The notes: generated by a model not told the origin, from the sequence alone. A stretch of DNA of 52,946 nucleotides from an uncultured Clostridia bacterium (GCA_944383315.1 CALWPB010000007.1:1-52946); one strand, 5' to 3'; counted from the stretch's first letter, positions 7,508-17,376 are shown. Made by a program: numbers and translations.

Positions 7508-10210
7508 TTAGGTTATAAATTTATTTAGGTAATCATTAAAAATTTGCTTGATTTTAGCATCTTCATTACTTCCATTTGTTTTCAACCTTAATAAGGGAAT
7601 TTTACATTTATTAAGTATAGAATCTTTTAACATGTCTTTAATTTTTCTTTTTTTATTATTTTCGTGATATTTAACTCCATCAACTTCAATTACGCAAACT
7701 ATATCTTGATTTACTTTATCTTTTATCAAAAAATCAACACTACAATTATTTTGAATATAAGCAAATTCTTTTTCATTAAATATTTCTTTATTTAGAATTA
7801 AATCTTTAATCTTCACTTGTTCTTGAACATCTAATTGTTTATATGGTTCTAATTTTAATATTTCATCCAATAATGTGCACATTAATTTTTCAGACTCATA
7901 AACACTTTTGCTTAGACAATTTTCCAATATAATTTTTCTTTCAGCTTCTTTTGATTTATATAAATAATCAAAAATAGAAACACATTTACTTTTAAACAAA
8001 TTTTTATTCATAGTTTTATACGATATGTAATTTATTAAATCATGTATTTCTTTTCCCTTGTCTTGGAATAAATCCTCATTTACTATTAAATAAAACTTTT
8101 TAGCTGCTCTTGACACTGTTACATTAATCATCCTAGCATTATCAACAAAAGCAAGGTCTTTTTTTGAGGCTTTATTATCTAGTACAGGAGTAAACAACAC
8201 AACATTCTTTTCTCGTCCTTGAAATCTATGTATTGTATCACATTCGATATCTTTATATTTTTCTTGTAGTTTATCTGCTTGCAACCTATATGGACTTATG
8301 ATTCCTATTTCCTCGTGGCTTATATTAGCAAAATTTTTATTGTTCAAAATTTCTTCAATAACATCAATTTCTCTTTGATTATATATACCATTTTTCTCCC
8401 CATTATTTATACGCCTCATATGATTTCCGCTAGTTGTAAAGTAAATATTAAGTGCTTGATTATCTTTATCTGCAGAAGTAAAAGGTATGAGCTGATTGTC
8501 GTAATATTTTAAGTTACAAAATCCTATAATTGAAGGATCGCATCTATAATGTTCCAAAAGAATAGTTACTGTATCAGGATATATTTTCATAAATGAAGCA
8601 ATTAAGCTTTGTTTATTACTGTCAAAAACTTCGTCAAAATTGCATTCTGTATTGTAATTTTCAATTGGTGAAAGTTGCTTATCATCACCAACAACTACAA
8701 TATTTTTACATTTGTTTAATAATGGAATAGCTGATGGAATAGTTACTTGAGATGATTCATCTATTATCACATAATCAAACATATATTCTGTTTCTATTGA
8801 TGTCATAAAAGATATAGCTGTAGACGTTATAATTGGGTATCTTTTTATAAATTCTGAAAAATTTTTTTTATAATCTTTTTGACTAAATTTTAATTCTAAA
8901 TTTATATTTTTATTTAAATAAAAATCCAAATAATTTTTTGAAAGATATTTAAACTCCAAATTTAATTCTTCGAATTTATTTTCTTTTAACAATTTATCTA
9001 ACTCTTCTAATTCTTGAGTTAATTCGTTTAATTTTAAAGAATAATACTTATATTCTAGTGATGTTATAATTTGATTTCTATTTTTTGCCTTTATTAATGA
9101 TTTTTTGAATCCATATTTTAATATCAATTTTAGCCAAAGGAAGAAAGTAAATTTTCTCTCTTTTGTATCATCTTGATATTTAGTTATATACTCAATTAAA
9201 TCTTTTGAGTCATAAAATTTATATTTATCAACATTAATTAAATTTTCATAATTAAATTTTTGATAATACTGTTGTTCAAGTTTTATTTTTTCAATTTCTT
9301 CATTTAAAGTTTTTAATTTATTATTACTTTCAAAAAGTTTTGAAAGTACTGAAAGTTTTTTTGATGGGATGATTATGTTATCATCTGACTTTGATAATTC
9401 AAAGCCTTTATAGTTGCTTTTAAAAAATTTTGCTTTCCTTTCTCCATTTCCTAAAGAAGCCAAATAGAGCCTATATCCACTATCTGCTAACTTTTTTTCT
9501 ATATTTTCAATAGCGGTATTATTTGAAGAAATAACAGCAATACTTTTTCCTTGAATAATAAGATTACAAATTATATTTAATATTGTTGAAGTTTTTCCTG
9601 TACCTGGTGGACCTTTTATTATACTTATTTTATTATTAAGAGCAGATTTTATTGCTTTGAGCTGAGAAATATTAAAACTAAATGGACAAATGATATCGTA
9701 ATCCGTACTATTTTCAGAATTTTCTTTACTAATATAAGAATACAGCACGCTATCCGGTTCAACATTAAGTTGTTCGTATTGCAGATACAACATATTTCGC
9801 ACGGTATCAATACTAGATTCACAAGCACACGATTTCCAATAATCTATTAAATTTTTATTACTTTCTGAAAATTCAAAAAATTCAATATCTTTTGGATTAC
9901 ACACAAAATTATATCCATTTTTACAAAACACTTTATATTTTTTAATAGAATCATTTACATACACATCAATTTTTTCAATATCTGTTTTTAAGTTTCCATG
10001 ATATTTAATCTTAAAATTACAGATATCTTTATGTTCCTTTAATTGCATAACAATTAGATTTTCAAGTTTTGCGTGTATTTTTATTTCATCCTTAAAGGTA
10101 ATACAATAAGATTTATAATCCTCTTCAAAAAATTTTATTCGGTCTGTTATATCCTTAAAATCTGTTTCTGATTGTTTTTTGAATAGAATAAGTTTGTCAT
10201 TTATTTCCAT
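7508..10210 (-). CDS. SF1 (UPF1/DNA2-like) helicase with C-terminal PD-(D/E)XK-like nuclease domain
   Basis: A 900-aa protein. GPPGTGKT lies near residue 200 (Walker A), VIIDESSQ near 483 (Walker B), GDDKQLSP near 507 and IHRFQGREK near 690. VTVSRA near 725 completes a UPF1/DNA2-type SF1 helicase. A long coiled-coil insertion (about 285-440) separates Walker A from Walker B. The last 90 residues (VDFLIKD, then VIEVDGVKYH) fit a DUF2726/VSR-like PD-(D/E)XK fold with D and ExD positions. The frame is open 16 codons further upstream, but I place the start at ATG 10210 because a strong promoter ends 6 nt before it, so a longer protein could not be made from that transcript. It is a separate transcription unit beside the restriction operon. 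Inferred role: a single-protein defence or repair helicase-nuclease. Confidence 0.83.
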   Translation of the reverse strand: MEINDKLILFKKQSETDFKDITDRIKFFEEDYKSYCITFKDEIKIHAKLENLIVMQLKEHKDICNFKIKYHGNLKTDIEKIDVYVNDSIKKYKVFCKNGYNFVCNPKDIEFFEFSESNKNLIDYWKSCACESSIDTVRNMLYLQYEQLNVEPDSVLYSYISKENSENSTDYDIICPFSFNISQLKAIKSALNNKISIIKGPPGTGKTSTILNIICNLIIQGKSIAVISSNNTAIENIEKKLADSGYRLYLASLGNGERKAKFFKSNYKGFELSKSDDNIIIPSKKLSVLSKLFESNNKLKTLNEEIEKIKLEQQYYQKFNYENLINVDKYKFYDSKDLIEYITKYQDDTKERKFTFFLWLKLILKYGFKKSLIKAKNRNQIITSLEYKYYSLKLNELTQELEELDKLLKENKFEELNLEFKYLSKNYLDFYLNKNINLELKFSQKDYKKNFSEFIKRYPIITSTAISFMTSIETEYMFDYVIIDESSQVTIPSAIPLLNKCKNIVVVGDDKQLSPIENYNTECNFDEVFDSNKQSLIASFMKIYPDTVTILLEHYRCDPSIIGFCNLKYYDNQLIPFTSADKDNQALNIYFTTSGNHMRRINNGEKNGIYNQREIDVIEEILNNKNFANISHEEIGIISPYRLQADKLQEKYKDIECDTIHRFQGREKNVVLFTPVLDNKASKKDLAFVDNARMINVTVSRAAKKFYLIVNEDLFQDKGKEIHDLINYISYKTMNKNLFKSKCVSIFDYLYKSKEAERKIILENCLSKSVYESEKLMCTLLDEILKLEPYKQLDVQEQVKIKDLILNKEIFNEKEFAYIQNNCSVDFLIKDKVNQDIVCVIEVDGVKYHENNKKRKIKDMLKDSILNKCKIPLLRLKTNGSNEDAKIKQIFNDYLNKFIT

Positions 10211-10216
10211 AAAATA

Positions 10217-10245
10217 ATTATAACATAAGTTGTTTAAAATTGTAA
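10217..10245 (-). promoter_or_regulatory. Strong promoter giving a leaderless helicase mRNA
   Basis: On the - strand, TTACAA (10245-10240), exactly 17 nt, then TATAAT (10222-10217) with a TG extension. Only TATTTT separates the -10 box from the ATG at 10210, and there is no Shine-Dalgarno. Transcription should start at or next to the A of the start codon. Confidence 0.7.
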
Positions 10246-10308
10246 GAATTTGATACAAAATTTAAATTATTATGTTATACTACATTAAAATAATTAAAGG
10301 AGAAAGAA

Positions 10309-10491
10309 ATGCAGTGTTTTAAATGCCATAAAACCATTTTACAGCGTAAAAGCAAGTTTGGTTTTTATTATTTTTGCCCAAACTGTGGAAATATTTTTGA
10401 AACTAGAGGTCAGCAAAATTTCAACTCAAAAAAATACAGTCCTCGTTTTGACTATGAACACAAGACAATTATAAATCTAAACAAACAATAA
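10309..10491 (+). CDS. Small zinc-ribbon protein
   Basis: 60 aa. CxxC pairs at residues 3/6 and 23/26 form a classic rubredoxin-knuckle zinc ribbon (CFKC and CPNC) with a basic, aromatic hairpin between them. The C-terminal half is polar and probably disordered. A good ribosome site (AAAGGAGAAAG) precedes the ATG. It is divergent from the SF1 helicase; an extended -10 (TGTTATACT) at about 10274-10281 probably drives it. Function unknown; such ribbons bind nucleic acid or protein partners. A 9-bp hairpin at 10479-10506 overlaps its stop. Confidence 0.6.
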   Translation: MQCFKCHKTILQRKSKFGFYYFCPNCGNIFETRGQQNFNSKKYSPRFDYEHKTIINLNKQ

Positions 10492-10508
10492 AATCCATGT
10501 TTGTTTTT
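10479..10508 (+). terminator. Terminator of the zinc-ribbon gene
   Basis: AAACAAACA (10479-10487) pairs with TGTTTGTTT (10498-10506), followed by a short T run. The stop codon lies in the loop. Confidence 0.5.
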
Positions 10509-10601
10509 AAAATAGACTCCTACCTCAATCTATATAATTTGTTAAACGCATTAGTTGACTTTTTTATTATATTTAAAAAAGCATGAAAACTAATTAATTC
10601 A

Positions 10602-10630
10602 TTGAAAAAGATTTAATTTTATGTTATTAT
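10602..10630 (+). promoter_or_regulatory. Promoter of the six-TM membrane protein gene
   Basis: TTGAAA (10602-10607), a 17-nt spacer, and TATTAT (10625-10630) with a TG extension, just upstream of the ribosome site GATGAGG. Confidence 0.6.
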
Positions 10631-10650
10631 TAAGATGATGAGGTTTTATT

Positions 10651-11859
10651 ATGGAACAAAAATTTAAAAACAACATTATGCAATTAGGCATATTTATTTG
10701 CGGTATTTTTCTACTCTTATTTTTCTTCAATTTCCTGTCTATCGGGATACAAATTTTTGTGCAAATTGGCACAAGTGGGGACACTTTTATGATACTTTCG
10801 GGCGCATTTTCATTTGCGCTCACAGGCTTGACACTTGCTAGTTTTATATTATTAATCATACAAAATACTATCAAAAAATTACATAACAGCCGTGCGTTTG
10901 GTTTGTCTATATTTTACGTAGTCTTAATTACAGCAGTGCTTGCACTTGCTATGTTTATTGTATGTACTGTAATGATGCCTGATGCGAACTCTTCAAGTGT
11001 GAGTGAAATCTTGGGCTGGGGTGTTGGCACAAGTTCGCAATCTGGATTTGTTTATACTTTGATACTTATGACAGTACTGGCTTATTTGGAATTTTGGCAT
11101 TCAGTTTTGCGCAAAAAAGAAATATCTAATGAAACAAGCGACATAAGTGAACTGAACACACTTAACGAACACGAAACTTCGCAAAATTTACAACAAAATA
11201 ATGTCGACATTCAAAATAATAATTTAAAAATTAAAAACACAACTCCCCCTGTTGTACGCACTCTCAGAAAAATATTCTATCCTATCATTTTCTCGTGCCT
11301 ATTCTTGTTTATTGTGTTTGGCTCGCTATTTACTGCTTTTATCTCGGACGAAGGTTATCGAGCATCATATTATACTTTATACAAATACCGTGATTATATA
11401 GAGTATACTAGAGACCAAACTACAAGAGACTATATTTATTATTTAAATTTTGAAGTAACTAACACAAATGATTATGATGTTACTTTAAATTTTAAGGTAA
11501 CTTATCAACTTAGAACTGAAAACTACGAAAAAGATTTTTCTCTTACAATACCAGCAAATTCTAGCGATAGTTACGAAATAACCTTAATTAATCTAACTGA
11601 ATATTACACATATAACGAACGGGAAGTTCTCGAAATTTACTATTATGATACCGAAAATGCTAGTTACATTGTATTCCCCAATAACGAAACGTATAAATAT
11701 TATTTTGAAGCACCCGAAATTGCATTTTTAAGCATTACTGGCTTTATGCTGGTAGTAGTTGTTGTTTCTAGTATACTGTATGGTGTATTTCGCAAAAAAG
11801 CACTAAACAAAATTGATTCTAAAACTGAACAAACTCAACCTGTTGAAAATACCGCATAA
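10651..11859 (+). CDS. Polytopic membrane protein of unknown function
   Basis: 402 aa with six hydrophobic segments, at about residues 10-35, 45-68, 75-103, 128-150, 208-235 and 352-372. Between segments 5 and 6 is a 115-residue beta-rich, Tyr/Asn-rich region (about 238-350). It contains a YLNFEVTNTNDYDVTLNFKV stretch that resembles small extracellular FxLYD/Ig-like folds. The cytoplasmic linker (155-205) and the tail are polar. ATG with GATGAGG; its own promoter and terminator make it monocistronic. I do not recognise a named family. The topology suggests a sensor or envelope protein displaying one small beta domain outside the cell. Confidence 0.6.
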   Translation: MEQKFKNNIMQLGIFICGIFLLLFFFNFLSIGIQIFVQIGTSGDTFMILSGAFSFALTGLTLASFILLIIQNTIKKLHNSRAFGLSIFYVVLITAVLALAMFIVCTVMMPDANSSSVSEILGWGVGTSSQSGFVYTLILMTVLAYLEFWHSVLRKKEISNETSDISELNTLNEHETSQNLQQNNVDIQNNNLKIKNTTPPVVRTLRKIFYPIIFSCLFLFIVFGSLFTAFISDEGYRASYYTLYKYRDYIEYTRDQTTRDYIYYLNFEVTNTNDYDVTLNFKVTYQLRTENYEKDFSLTIPANSSDSYEITLINLTEYYTYNEREVLEIYYYDTENASYIVFPNNETYKYYFEAPEIAFLSITGFMLVVVVVSSILYGVFRKKALNKIDSKTEQTQPVENTA

Positions 11860-11868
11860 CAAAATAAA

Positions 11869-11902
11869 AAGGCACTAATATCACAATTAGTGTCTTTTTT
11901 GT
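11869..11902. terminator. Terminator after the six-TM protein
   Basis: GGCACTAAT (11871-11879) pairs with ATTAGTGTC (11886-11894; one G-U), with A-rich flank before and T6 after, so it probably works in both directions. Confidence 0.65.
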
Positions 11903-11980
11903 TTCCCTTTGTCCATATTTAAAATTATAAATATTAATCCTTTCTTTTCCAAGACAAAATCTAAATTAAATAATTTACCA

Positions 11981-14900
11981 TTAGCCTACAATGTATTTAA
12001 AACACTTATACGTAGTATCATTATATACAAAATCTTCAAGAGATGTAAGAGTGGCAAAGAATGTTTCGTTTAGGCTAACCATATTTTCGGGTACGCAAAT
12101 CAAGTAAGTTATAACATTGTACAAATCATCTAAATTTTGAATGATATACTCGCTATCAATTATTAAGTTATCCAAATCATTTAACCCAGAGAGAATGTAT
12201 TTACCAGCATCCACTAAATTTGCAGGCAATACAAGTGTATTGAACCCTGAGTACTCAAACGCATAATTTTCGATACTAAACGGCGCCGTTCCCCAAACAA
12301 TTTGAGTTAGTTTATCACAACCATAAAAGGCATAAGCACCTACATTTACAAGATTTTTAGGCATTGTTACTGACGTAATATTATCATTTGTATAGAAAGC
12401 ATTCTCGCTAATTTGAGTAACATCATAAGAGACACCATCAAATATGATTGAGTCTTGTAATACAACATCACCACTTGCCGCTTTCCCCGACTCTACCGAA
12501 AGCACACCCGTATTAACATTTAATTCGTAAATTATATTATCAATTTCAGTTTGTTTTATAGGGTAAATTTTAATTTCGACTGCATAATCGGTATTATGGT
12601 AAAAAGGTAATGTATACACACTTCCATTAGACATAAACGCATTAGCGACATACCAACCAGCGACGCGGTATGAATTAGCATACTGTGTATATAAATTATA
12701 ACTAAATCTTACATCAATATCCCCATCGCCATAATTTAATATTGACACATCAAATTTGCCTAAATCATCATAATTAGTGGTGTATTTTACCCGATGAAAT
12801 TCGGTATAATCTGTTGTTGCTGAATAAATCAAAAAGTATGATTTGTCATCATCCCAAAGTGGCCACGTTAAGTCGTATTCGACAATTTTTATCACGTCCA
12901 CGTAATCATAAATTTGCGAATCTGTAAGTTTATTTGTAGTGAGCAAGTCGGGTGTCGTTACTTCCGTTAGCGATGTACAACCTGCAAATGCATTTTCCCC
13001 TATTCTAAAAATTGTACTAGGCAGTGTAATTGCAGTTAATTGTGAGCAATTTTTAAACGCGTAATCACCAATATCATTTAACCTACTATCCGCAGGAACG
13101 TGCACGGCTATAAGATGAGTACAATTCTCAAAAGCATACTCGCCTATATTTTTAAGCGCATTATTTAGTGTAACCTCGATAAAAGATTTATTTGCAAAAG
13201 CATACGGGTGAACAGTGTGTACATATTTAGGCACTACAAAATTTTCAAGAATAACTTTAGGTCCAAAAGCATTTGAACCTATCTCTGTAATTTGATACTG
13301 TACACCATCACGTTCAACGACATCAGGAACAGTGGTAATAGGACTATATTCAAGCATAGCGGTCTTTAACCCATATTTGAGTAAAAAAGTATATCCTTCG
13401 ACGGTGTGGTAGCGAACTTCGCTAAAAAAATATACATATAACACAGGATTAAGATTATTTTGGAAATTAGGAATAGAGCGCGATGTGTGCTTTATTGTTG
13501 AATCTAGCCCCTCTGTATAATAAGCAAATAGACCGCCTTTTTCAACAATTTCAAGTTGCCAACAGTTTTCCTCATTTACACGAATAATTCTTGCTTCACC
13601 AAGAGCACTATCATTTACGACAACTTGTGGCATTGAGTACTTGTACATTTGCTCAACTTCATCAAACGCATACGGATAATAATCATTTAAATACTCACTC
13701 GTATCATCTACTGCCCAAATGGTTTGCGCCCCGTCGGTTATACCACCTAATGAACTTGCATCTATGATTTTTGAAATTAGAGTCGCATTTTTCAACACAA
13801 CCGTATCAAACTTGACATTTTCAAAAGCACTTGGCCCGATATATTCAATATTTTCAGTAACAGTAAAAGTATCAAGTGCGGTATTTGCAAAAGCATACTC
13901 GCCTATACTTTCAATATTTGGAGCAACAAAGGTGTGTAGATTATTTAAATCGCTAAAAGTATGTGGAAAAATATCTGTAATCGTTGTGGGGCAAGTAATA
14001 CTTTCGACTGTGTCCGCAAAACCTTGATTCGTAATATTTAGAGTATTATCATAAGACGGCATAATACCAACTACCGTGTACCCGTCCACACTCTCGGGAA
14101 TAACGAGATTCACAGTACCTGCTTCACTCCCGATTACCACTGCAACCTTTGCGCGCGGAAAAATACTATAATTTATCCCGTCTTTTGTCATAGTAACATA
14201 GTTATCACGATAATCAAATACTGCTTGAATTTTGGTTGTCATATCTTGGGTATCATATGTGAAAGTATATTTTTCGCTTAAAATTTCAGCGCAATATTTC
14301 ATCAAATTATCATACTGCTGCTGTGTAATCTCGCCCGCTTCAAATGCATCGGCGATTAAATTGCGATAATAACTTTGCGAGTAACTAGAACGAATATTAC
14401 TATGAGCAAAAATATAGGTATCTCTAAAAAAAGTCGAGGGTGCCATTATTTCATTACGAGTATCAAAAGTATCCACTAACATTAGATATTCATTATCTAT
14501 TTTATTTAAATACAGCCATTCGCCTGTCATCAAATCTTTCCAGCCCACAAACACCGCAGTACTATTTGGCATAGCATTTAACGTGTCTCCATCTATATCA
14601 ATAGTGCCAAACGCACTGTTATTTACAGACACATCATCAAACATCTCAACCGTAGCATACAACACAATATCGTATGCGGGCATTGCGAATTTAAAGGGTA
14701 CATTTATTTTATTATTTTCATTATCAAAATAATAAAAATTTAATATATGATATATAGGATTTAAATCAGTAATAATTACAGTTACTAATTCATTTTTAAG
14801 ATAACTATCTTTGTCTGCTACAAAAGTACATACATCACTAGATTCTGTCGTTATTTTATATTTTTGAGATTCCTCTTGATTACATCCCGTTAAAAATACT

Positions 14901-14983
14901 CCCATTAATAAAAACAAGACACTAAAAAATGCAACAACAAGAAATCTTTTGCTAAATTTCCCCAATAAACTTTTATTTTCCAT
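11981..14983 (-). CDS. BspA-like leucine-rich-repeat surface lipoprotein
   Basis: About 1000 aa. The basic N-terminus and hydrophobic segment end in a lipobox (FLTGC), so it is a lipoprotein anchored at the acylated Cys. Blocks of LRR_5/BspA repeats recur around residues 300-390, 570-690 and 870-960. Their units read like YAFANTALDTFTV, AFENCTHLIAVHVP and AFAGCTSLTEVTTP. Non-repeat regions rich in Asp, Tyr and Asn lie between them. The ATG at 14983 is chosen because AGGGGAAG precedes it; a TTG five codons upstream lacks a site. Proteins of this kind bind host or community surface ligands in gut and oral bacteria. Ligand unknown. Confidence 0.8.
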   Translation of the reverse strand: MENKSLLGKFSKRFLVVAFFSVLFLLMGVFLTGCNQEESQKYKITTESSDVCTFVADKDSYLKNELVTVIITDLNPIYHILNFYYFDNENNKINVPFKFAMPAYDIVLYATVEMFDDVSVNNSAFGTIDIDGDTLNAMPNSTAVFVGWKDLMTGEWLYLNKIDNEYLMLVDTFDTRNEIMAPSTFFRDTYIFAHSNIRSSYSQSYYRNLIADAFEAGEITQQQYDNLMKYCAEILSEKYTFTYDTQDMTTKIQAVFDYRDNYVTMTKDGINYSIFPRAKVAVVIGSEAGTVNLVIPESVDGYTVVGIMPSYDNTLNITNQGFADTVESITCPTTITDIFPHTFSDLNNLHTFVAPNIESIGEYAFANTALDTFTVTENIEYIGPSAFENVKFDTVVLKNATLISKIIDASSLGGITDGAQTIWAVDDTSEYLNDYYPYAFDEVEQMYKYSMPQVVVNDSALGEARIIRVNEENCWQLEIVEKGGLFAYYTEGLDSTIKHTSRSIPNFQNNLNPVLYVYFFSEVRYHTVEGYTFLLKYGLKTAMLEYSPITTVPDVVERDGVQYQITEIGSNAFGPKVILENFVVPKYVHTVHPYAFANKSFIEVTLNNALKNIGEYAFENCTHLIAVHVPADSRLNDIGDYAFKNCSQLTAITLPSTIFRIGENAFAGCTSLTEVTTPDLLTTNKLTDSQIYDYVDVIKIVEYDLTWPLWDDDKSYFLIYSATTDYTEFHRVKYTTNYDDLGKFDVSILNYGDGDIDVRFSYNLYTQYANSYRVAGWYVANAFMSNGSVYTLPFYHNTDYAVEIKIYPIKQTEIDNIIYELNVNTGVLSVESGKAASGDVVLQDSIIFDGVSYDVTQISENAFYTNDNITSVTMPKNLVNVGAYAFYGCDKLTQIVWGTAPFSIENYAFEYSGFNTLVLPANLVDAGKYILSGLNDLDNLIIDSEYIIQNLDDLYNVITYLICVPENMVSLNETFFATLTSLEDFVYNDTTYKCFKYIVG

Positions 14984-14998
14984 ATCTTCCCCTAACAA

Positions 14999-15355
14999 TA
15001 TCTTTTTATCATTGTACTAAAAAATGCAAAAATTTGCAATATTAATAACTTATTATTTTATTCTAAATTAGCGATTTCACTAATTAGAACTTTTTAAATT
15101 TAACTTGCAAATTATAAATAAAAAGGGCTTAATACTATTTATCAAGCCTTTTATTTTTTAAGAGAAAATTTATGTACTCTCCACACCGAATGGTGTGGAA
15201 GTTTGATAGCAGTTTTGTTTTGGTATCCTATTTTTAGATATTATTTAAATATTTAATTGGATTTAAATATTTATTTTTTTTGAGTTTTTGCCTAAAATTT
15301 AGCACTTTAAAATTGTTTTAAATTTTAAAATTTTGTACTATGATAGTGCTAAAAT
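14999..15355. other. Intergenic region with two hairpins and a long inverted repeat
   Basis: Non-coding. From left to right it holds a terminator-like hairpin (about 15120-15155: AAAAGGGCTT with AAGCCTTTTA, T-rich on both sides), a perfect 7-bp hairpin at 15180-15197 (CCACACC, loop GAAT, GGTGTGG), and at 15298-15353 a pair TTTAGCACT / AGTGCTAAA directly after the stop of the VWA gene. Read on the - strand, these make a structured 3' region ending in a terminator about 220 nt past that stop. Confidence 0.5.
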
Positions 15356-16735
15356 TTATGCGTTTGTGCTAGTGTCATCAGGGCAACAAGTGAAGTCGTT
15401 GTCTATATAGTTGCAAAAGACTTTTGCACGCAGATTTCTAGCCCTGCACATACGCGTACACGTTGTGTTTAAGTCCTCGGGCAACACAAAGCGAATACAT
15501 TGCACAAGTACATCACGACAAGTATCGCTTGTGTGTTCGGGAATGGTAAACATTTTGAGTCCGCGTTTGTGTTCTATTTGATTTTCATCTAGTTCAAACA
15601 ACTCAACAGCAAGTGCTACCCTTTTGTTTGGGCAAACATTGCGGATATTAAGACTCAAATTTACCATACGGCCGAGTGCATTTAGGGAAAAATCCCCCAA
15701 ATCATACTCGATTGTGTCCTCACAGCCTTCAACCGTAAAGTCTACAGGTTCGGGACAATCTTCGGGGGTAATGATAATCTCGCAATCAACAGATACTTCA
15801 GGAGAAGGGAAGTTAACGACATTGTTTTCGTTGTCTGTATACGTAACAAGTTCGTTTACCGCCTTTGTGCCACCTACTGTACCTACGTGGCGAATGGTGA
15901 AAGTTAGGCTTGCACCTTCATTTCCTGTTACCCCTAATTCATCTATTGTCCAGTTAAGAGAGCGTGCGTCTACAAGTGTTGCATCCCCCTTTGTTGGAGT
16001 GCCAATATTTGTTATTTGGAAATCAGAGTTTAATACTTCGTCTATATTAATATTGGTTGCCCCTGGTTTTGAAATGTTTGCAGCAAGGTCTTCAAACAAC
16101 TCCTCTAAATCGCTTGCATCGGGTGTAACAGCCACGTGCGAAGTATCTGGGTCTGTTGCCCAGTCATTTAGAGCAGACACGTCAACACCATCTGAGCCTA
16201 TTAACCCTAAACAGTAAATTACTATTCCTTGCGCACGAGCCGAAGCCGCAACAGGACTAGGGTCTGCCCCAATAGTAGTGTTACCGTCCGTAAACATTAC
16301 GATTACTTTTGCGTTTGTAGACTGAGGGTCAAACAAATCGATGGCTTCGGTAAACGCATCTGCGTGGTTTGTAAAGCCTTCGGCGGTTAAATTGTCTACT
16401 GCTTGCTTTAAATCAGTAACAGAAGTAATCAGTTGAGTGTCTTGCGTTGCATTGGTCGCAAAACTTACAATACCGATATGACTACCCGAACCAATCTGCC
16501 CGTCTTGACTGCCGTCCGTTGATTCGTCAATAATATCAATAAAAGTATTTGCACCTAATTTTAGATTTGCAAGAGCATCACCCTCCATACTCCCCGACCT
16601 GTCTAGTACAAGCACGATGTCCGTAGGATTTGAAGCAATATCAGGTGCTGCTGTAAGCGCAAGCGTAACATTTAGGGTACCATCACAATTAATTGAACTG
16701 CTATCAACTGTTTTGTTAGAATTTAAAATACCCAT
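15356..16735 (-). CDS. von Willebrand factor A domain protein
   Basis: 459 aa. After a 40-residue N-terminal strand region there is a complete VWA domain (about 38-225) with the metal-binding DRSGS motif, a later Thr in FTNHADAF and the MFTDGNT strand. A beta-sandwich segment (225-310) follows, then a Cys-rich C-terminal domain (about 325-455) with at least ten Cys, several in CP/CR contexts, ending in FTCCPDD. There is no signal peptide or anchor. The ATG is preceded by AAAGGAGAAA. Monocistronic. The MIDAS motif predicts Mg-dependent binding to an acidic residue of a partner. Cell location and partner are unknown; secretion without a signal or an internal structural role are both possible. 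Confidence 0.75.
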   Translation of the reverse strand: MGILNSNKTVDSSSINCDGTLNVTLALTAAPDIASNPTDIVLVLDRSGSMEGDALANLKLGANTFIDIIDESTDGSQDGQIGSGSHIGIVSFATNATQDTQLITSVTDLKQAVDNLTAEGFTNHADAFTEAIDLFDPQSTNAKVIVMFTDGNTTIGADPSPVAASARAQGIVIYCLGLIGSDGVDVSALNDWATDPDTSHVAVTPDASDLEELFEDLAANISKPGATNINIDEVLNSDFQITNIGTPTKGDATLVDARSLNWTIDELGVTGNEGASLTFTIRHVGTVGGTKAVNELVTYTDNENNVVNFPSPEVSVDCEIIITPEDCPEPVDFTVEGCEDTIEYDLGDFSLNALGRMVNLSLNIRNVCPNKRVALAVELFELDENQIEHKRGLKMFTIPEHTSDTCRDVLVQCIRFVLPEDLNTTCTRMCRARNLRAKVFCNYIDNDFTCCPDDTSTNA

Positions 16736-16844
16736 AATTTTCTCCTTTTATTAAACTCTATTCATAGTATTCAATTTTTTTAAATATTGTGAAAAAGGAA
16801 AAAATTAAAACTTGATTTTATATTTTAATATATCTTTTTAGTGG

Positions 16845-16873
16845 TTGCGCACTTTGAAAAAATCTTGTATAAT
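16845..16873 (+). promoter_or_regulatory. rlmH promoter
   Basis: TTGCGC, 17 nt, TATAAT; the ribosome site ACGGAG follows about 25 nt downstream. Confidence 0.6.
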
Positions 16874-16908
16874 GAAATATAAAAATTTTTATAAAAACGG
16901 AGAAAAAA

Positions 16909-17376
16909 ATGCGCAAAATAACACTGGTTTGTGTAGGGAATTTAAAAGAAAAATACTTAAAAGATGCTTTTAATGAGTATGAAAAAAGGATATCAAAATA
17001 CTTTGATTTTCGCGTGATAGAATTACCTGAAACAAAACTCACAAAGCCCACTCCCGCTGAAATTGAACGCGTAATCAAGGCTGAAAGCGACCGCATTCTA
17101 GAAAAAATCAAAGGCAAAACAGCAGTAATATTAGCAATAGAAGGCCGCGAAATGAGCAGCCCTGAATTTGCAAATTTTATTGAACAACAGAGTAATATTA
17201 GCGAAATATATTTTGTAATTGGCGGTAGTTATGGACTAGATGCTCGAGTAAAAGCCGCCGGCAAAACTCTCAGTTTCGGCAAACTCACATATCCACATCA
17301 ATTAATGCGAGTAGTTCTTGCCGAGCAAATCTACCGTGCCGCAACAATAATAAACAATATTGAATATCATAAATAA
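16909..17376 (+). CDS. rlmH: 23S rRNA (pseudouridine-1915-N3)-methyltransferase RlmH
   Basis: 155 aa, the normal length of the family. This SPOUT methyltransferase methylates N3 of pseudouridine 1915 in helix 69 of 23S rRNA using AdoMet. Visible signature: the MRKITLVCVGNLKEKYLKDA N-terminus, the AdoMet-knot loop FVIGGSYGLD and the C-terminal knot SFGKLTYPHQLMRVVLAEQI followed by IEYHK. It starts at ATG 16909 after CGGAGAAA. It is single-gene and faces the 2-kb non-coding region. rlmH lies near the origin in many Bacillota, which fits this context. Confidence 0.95.
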   Translation: MRKITLVCVGNLKEKYLKDAFNEYEKRISKYFDFRVIELPETKLTKPTPAEIERVIKAESDRILEKIKGKTAVILAIEGREMSSPEFANFIEQQSNISEIYFVIGGSYGLDARVKAAGKTLSFGKLTYPHQLMRVVLAEQIYRAATIINNIEYHK

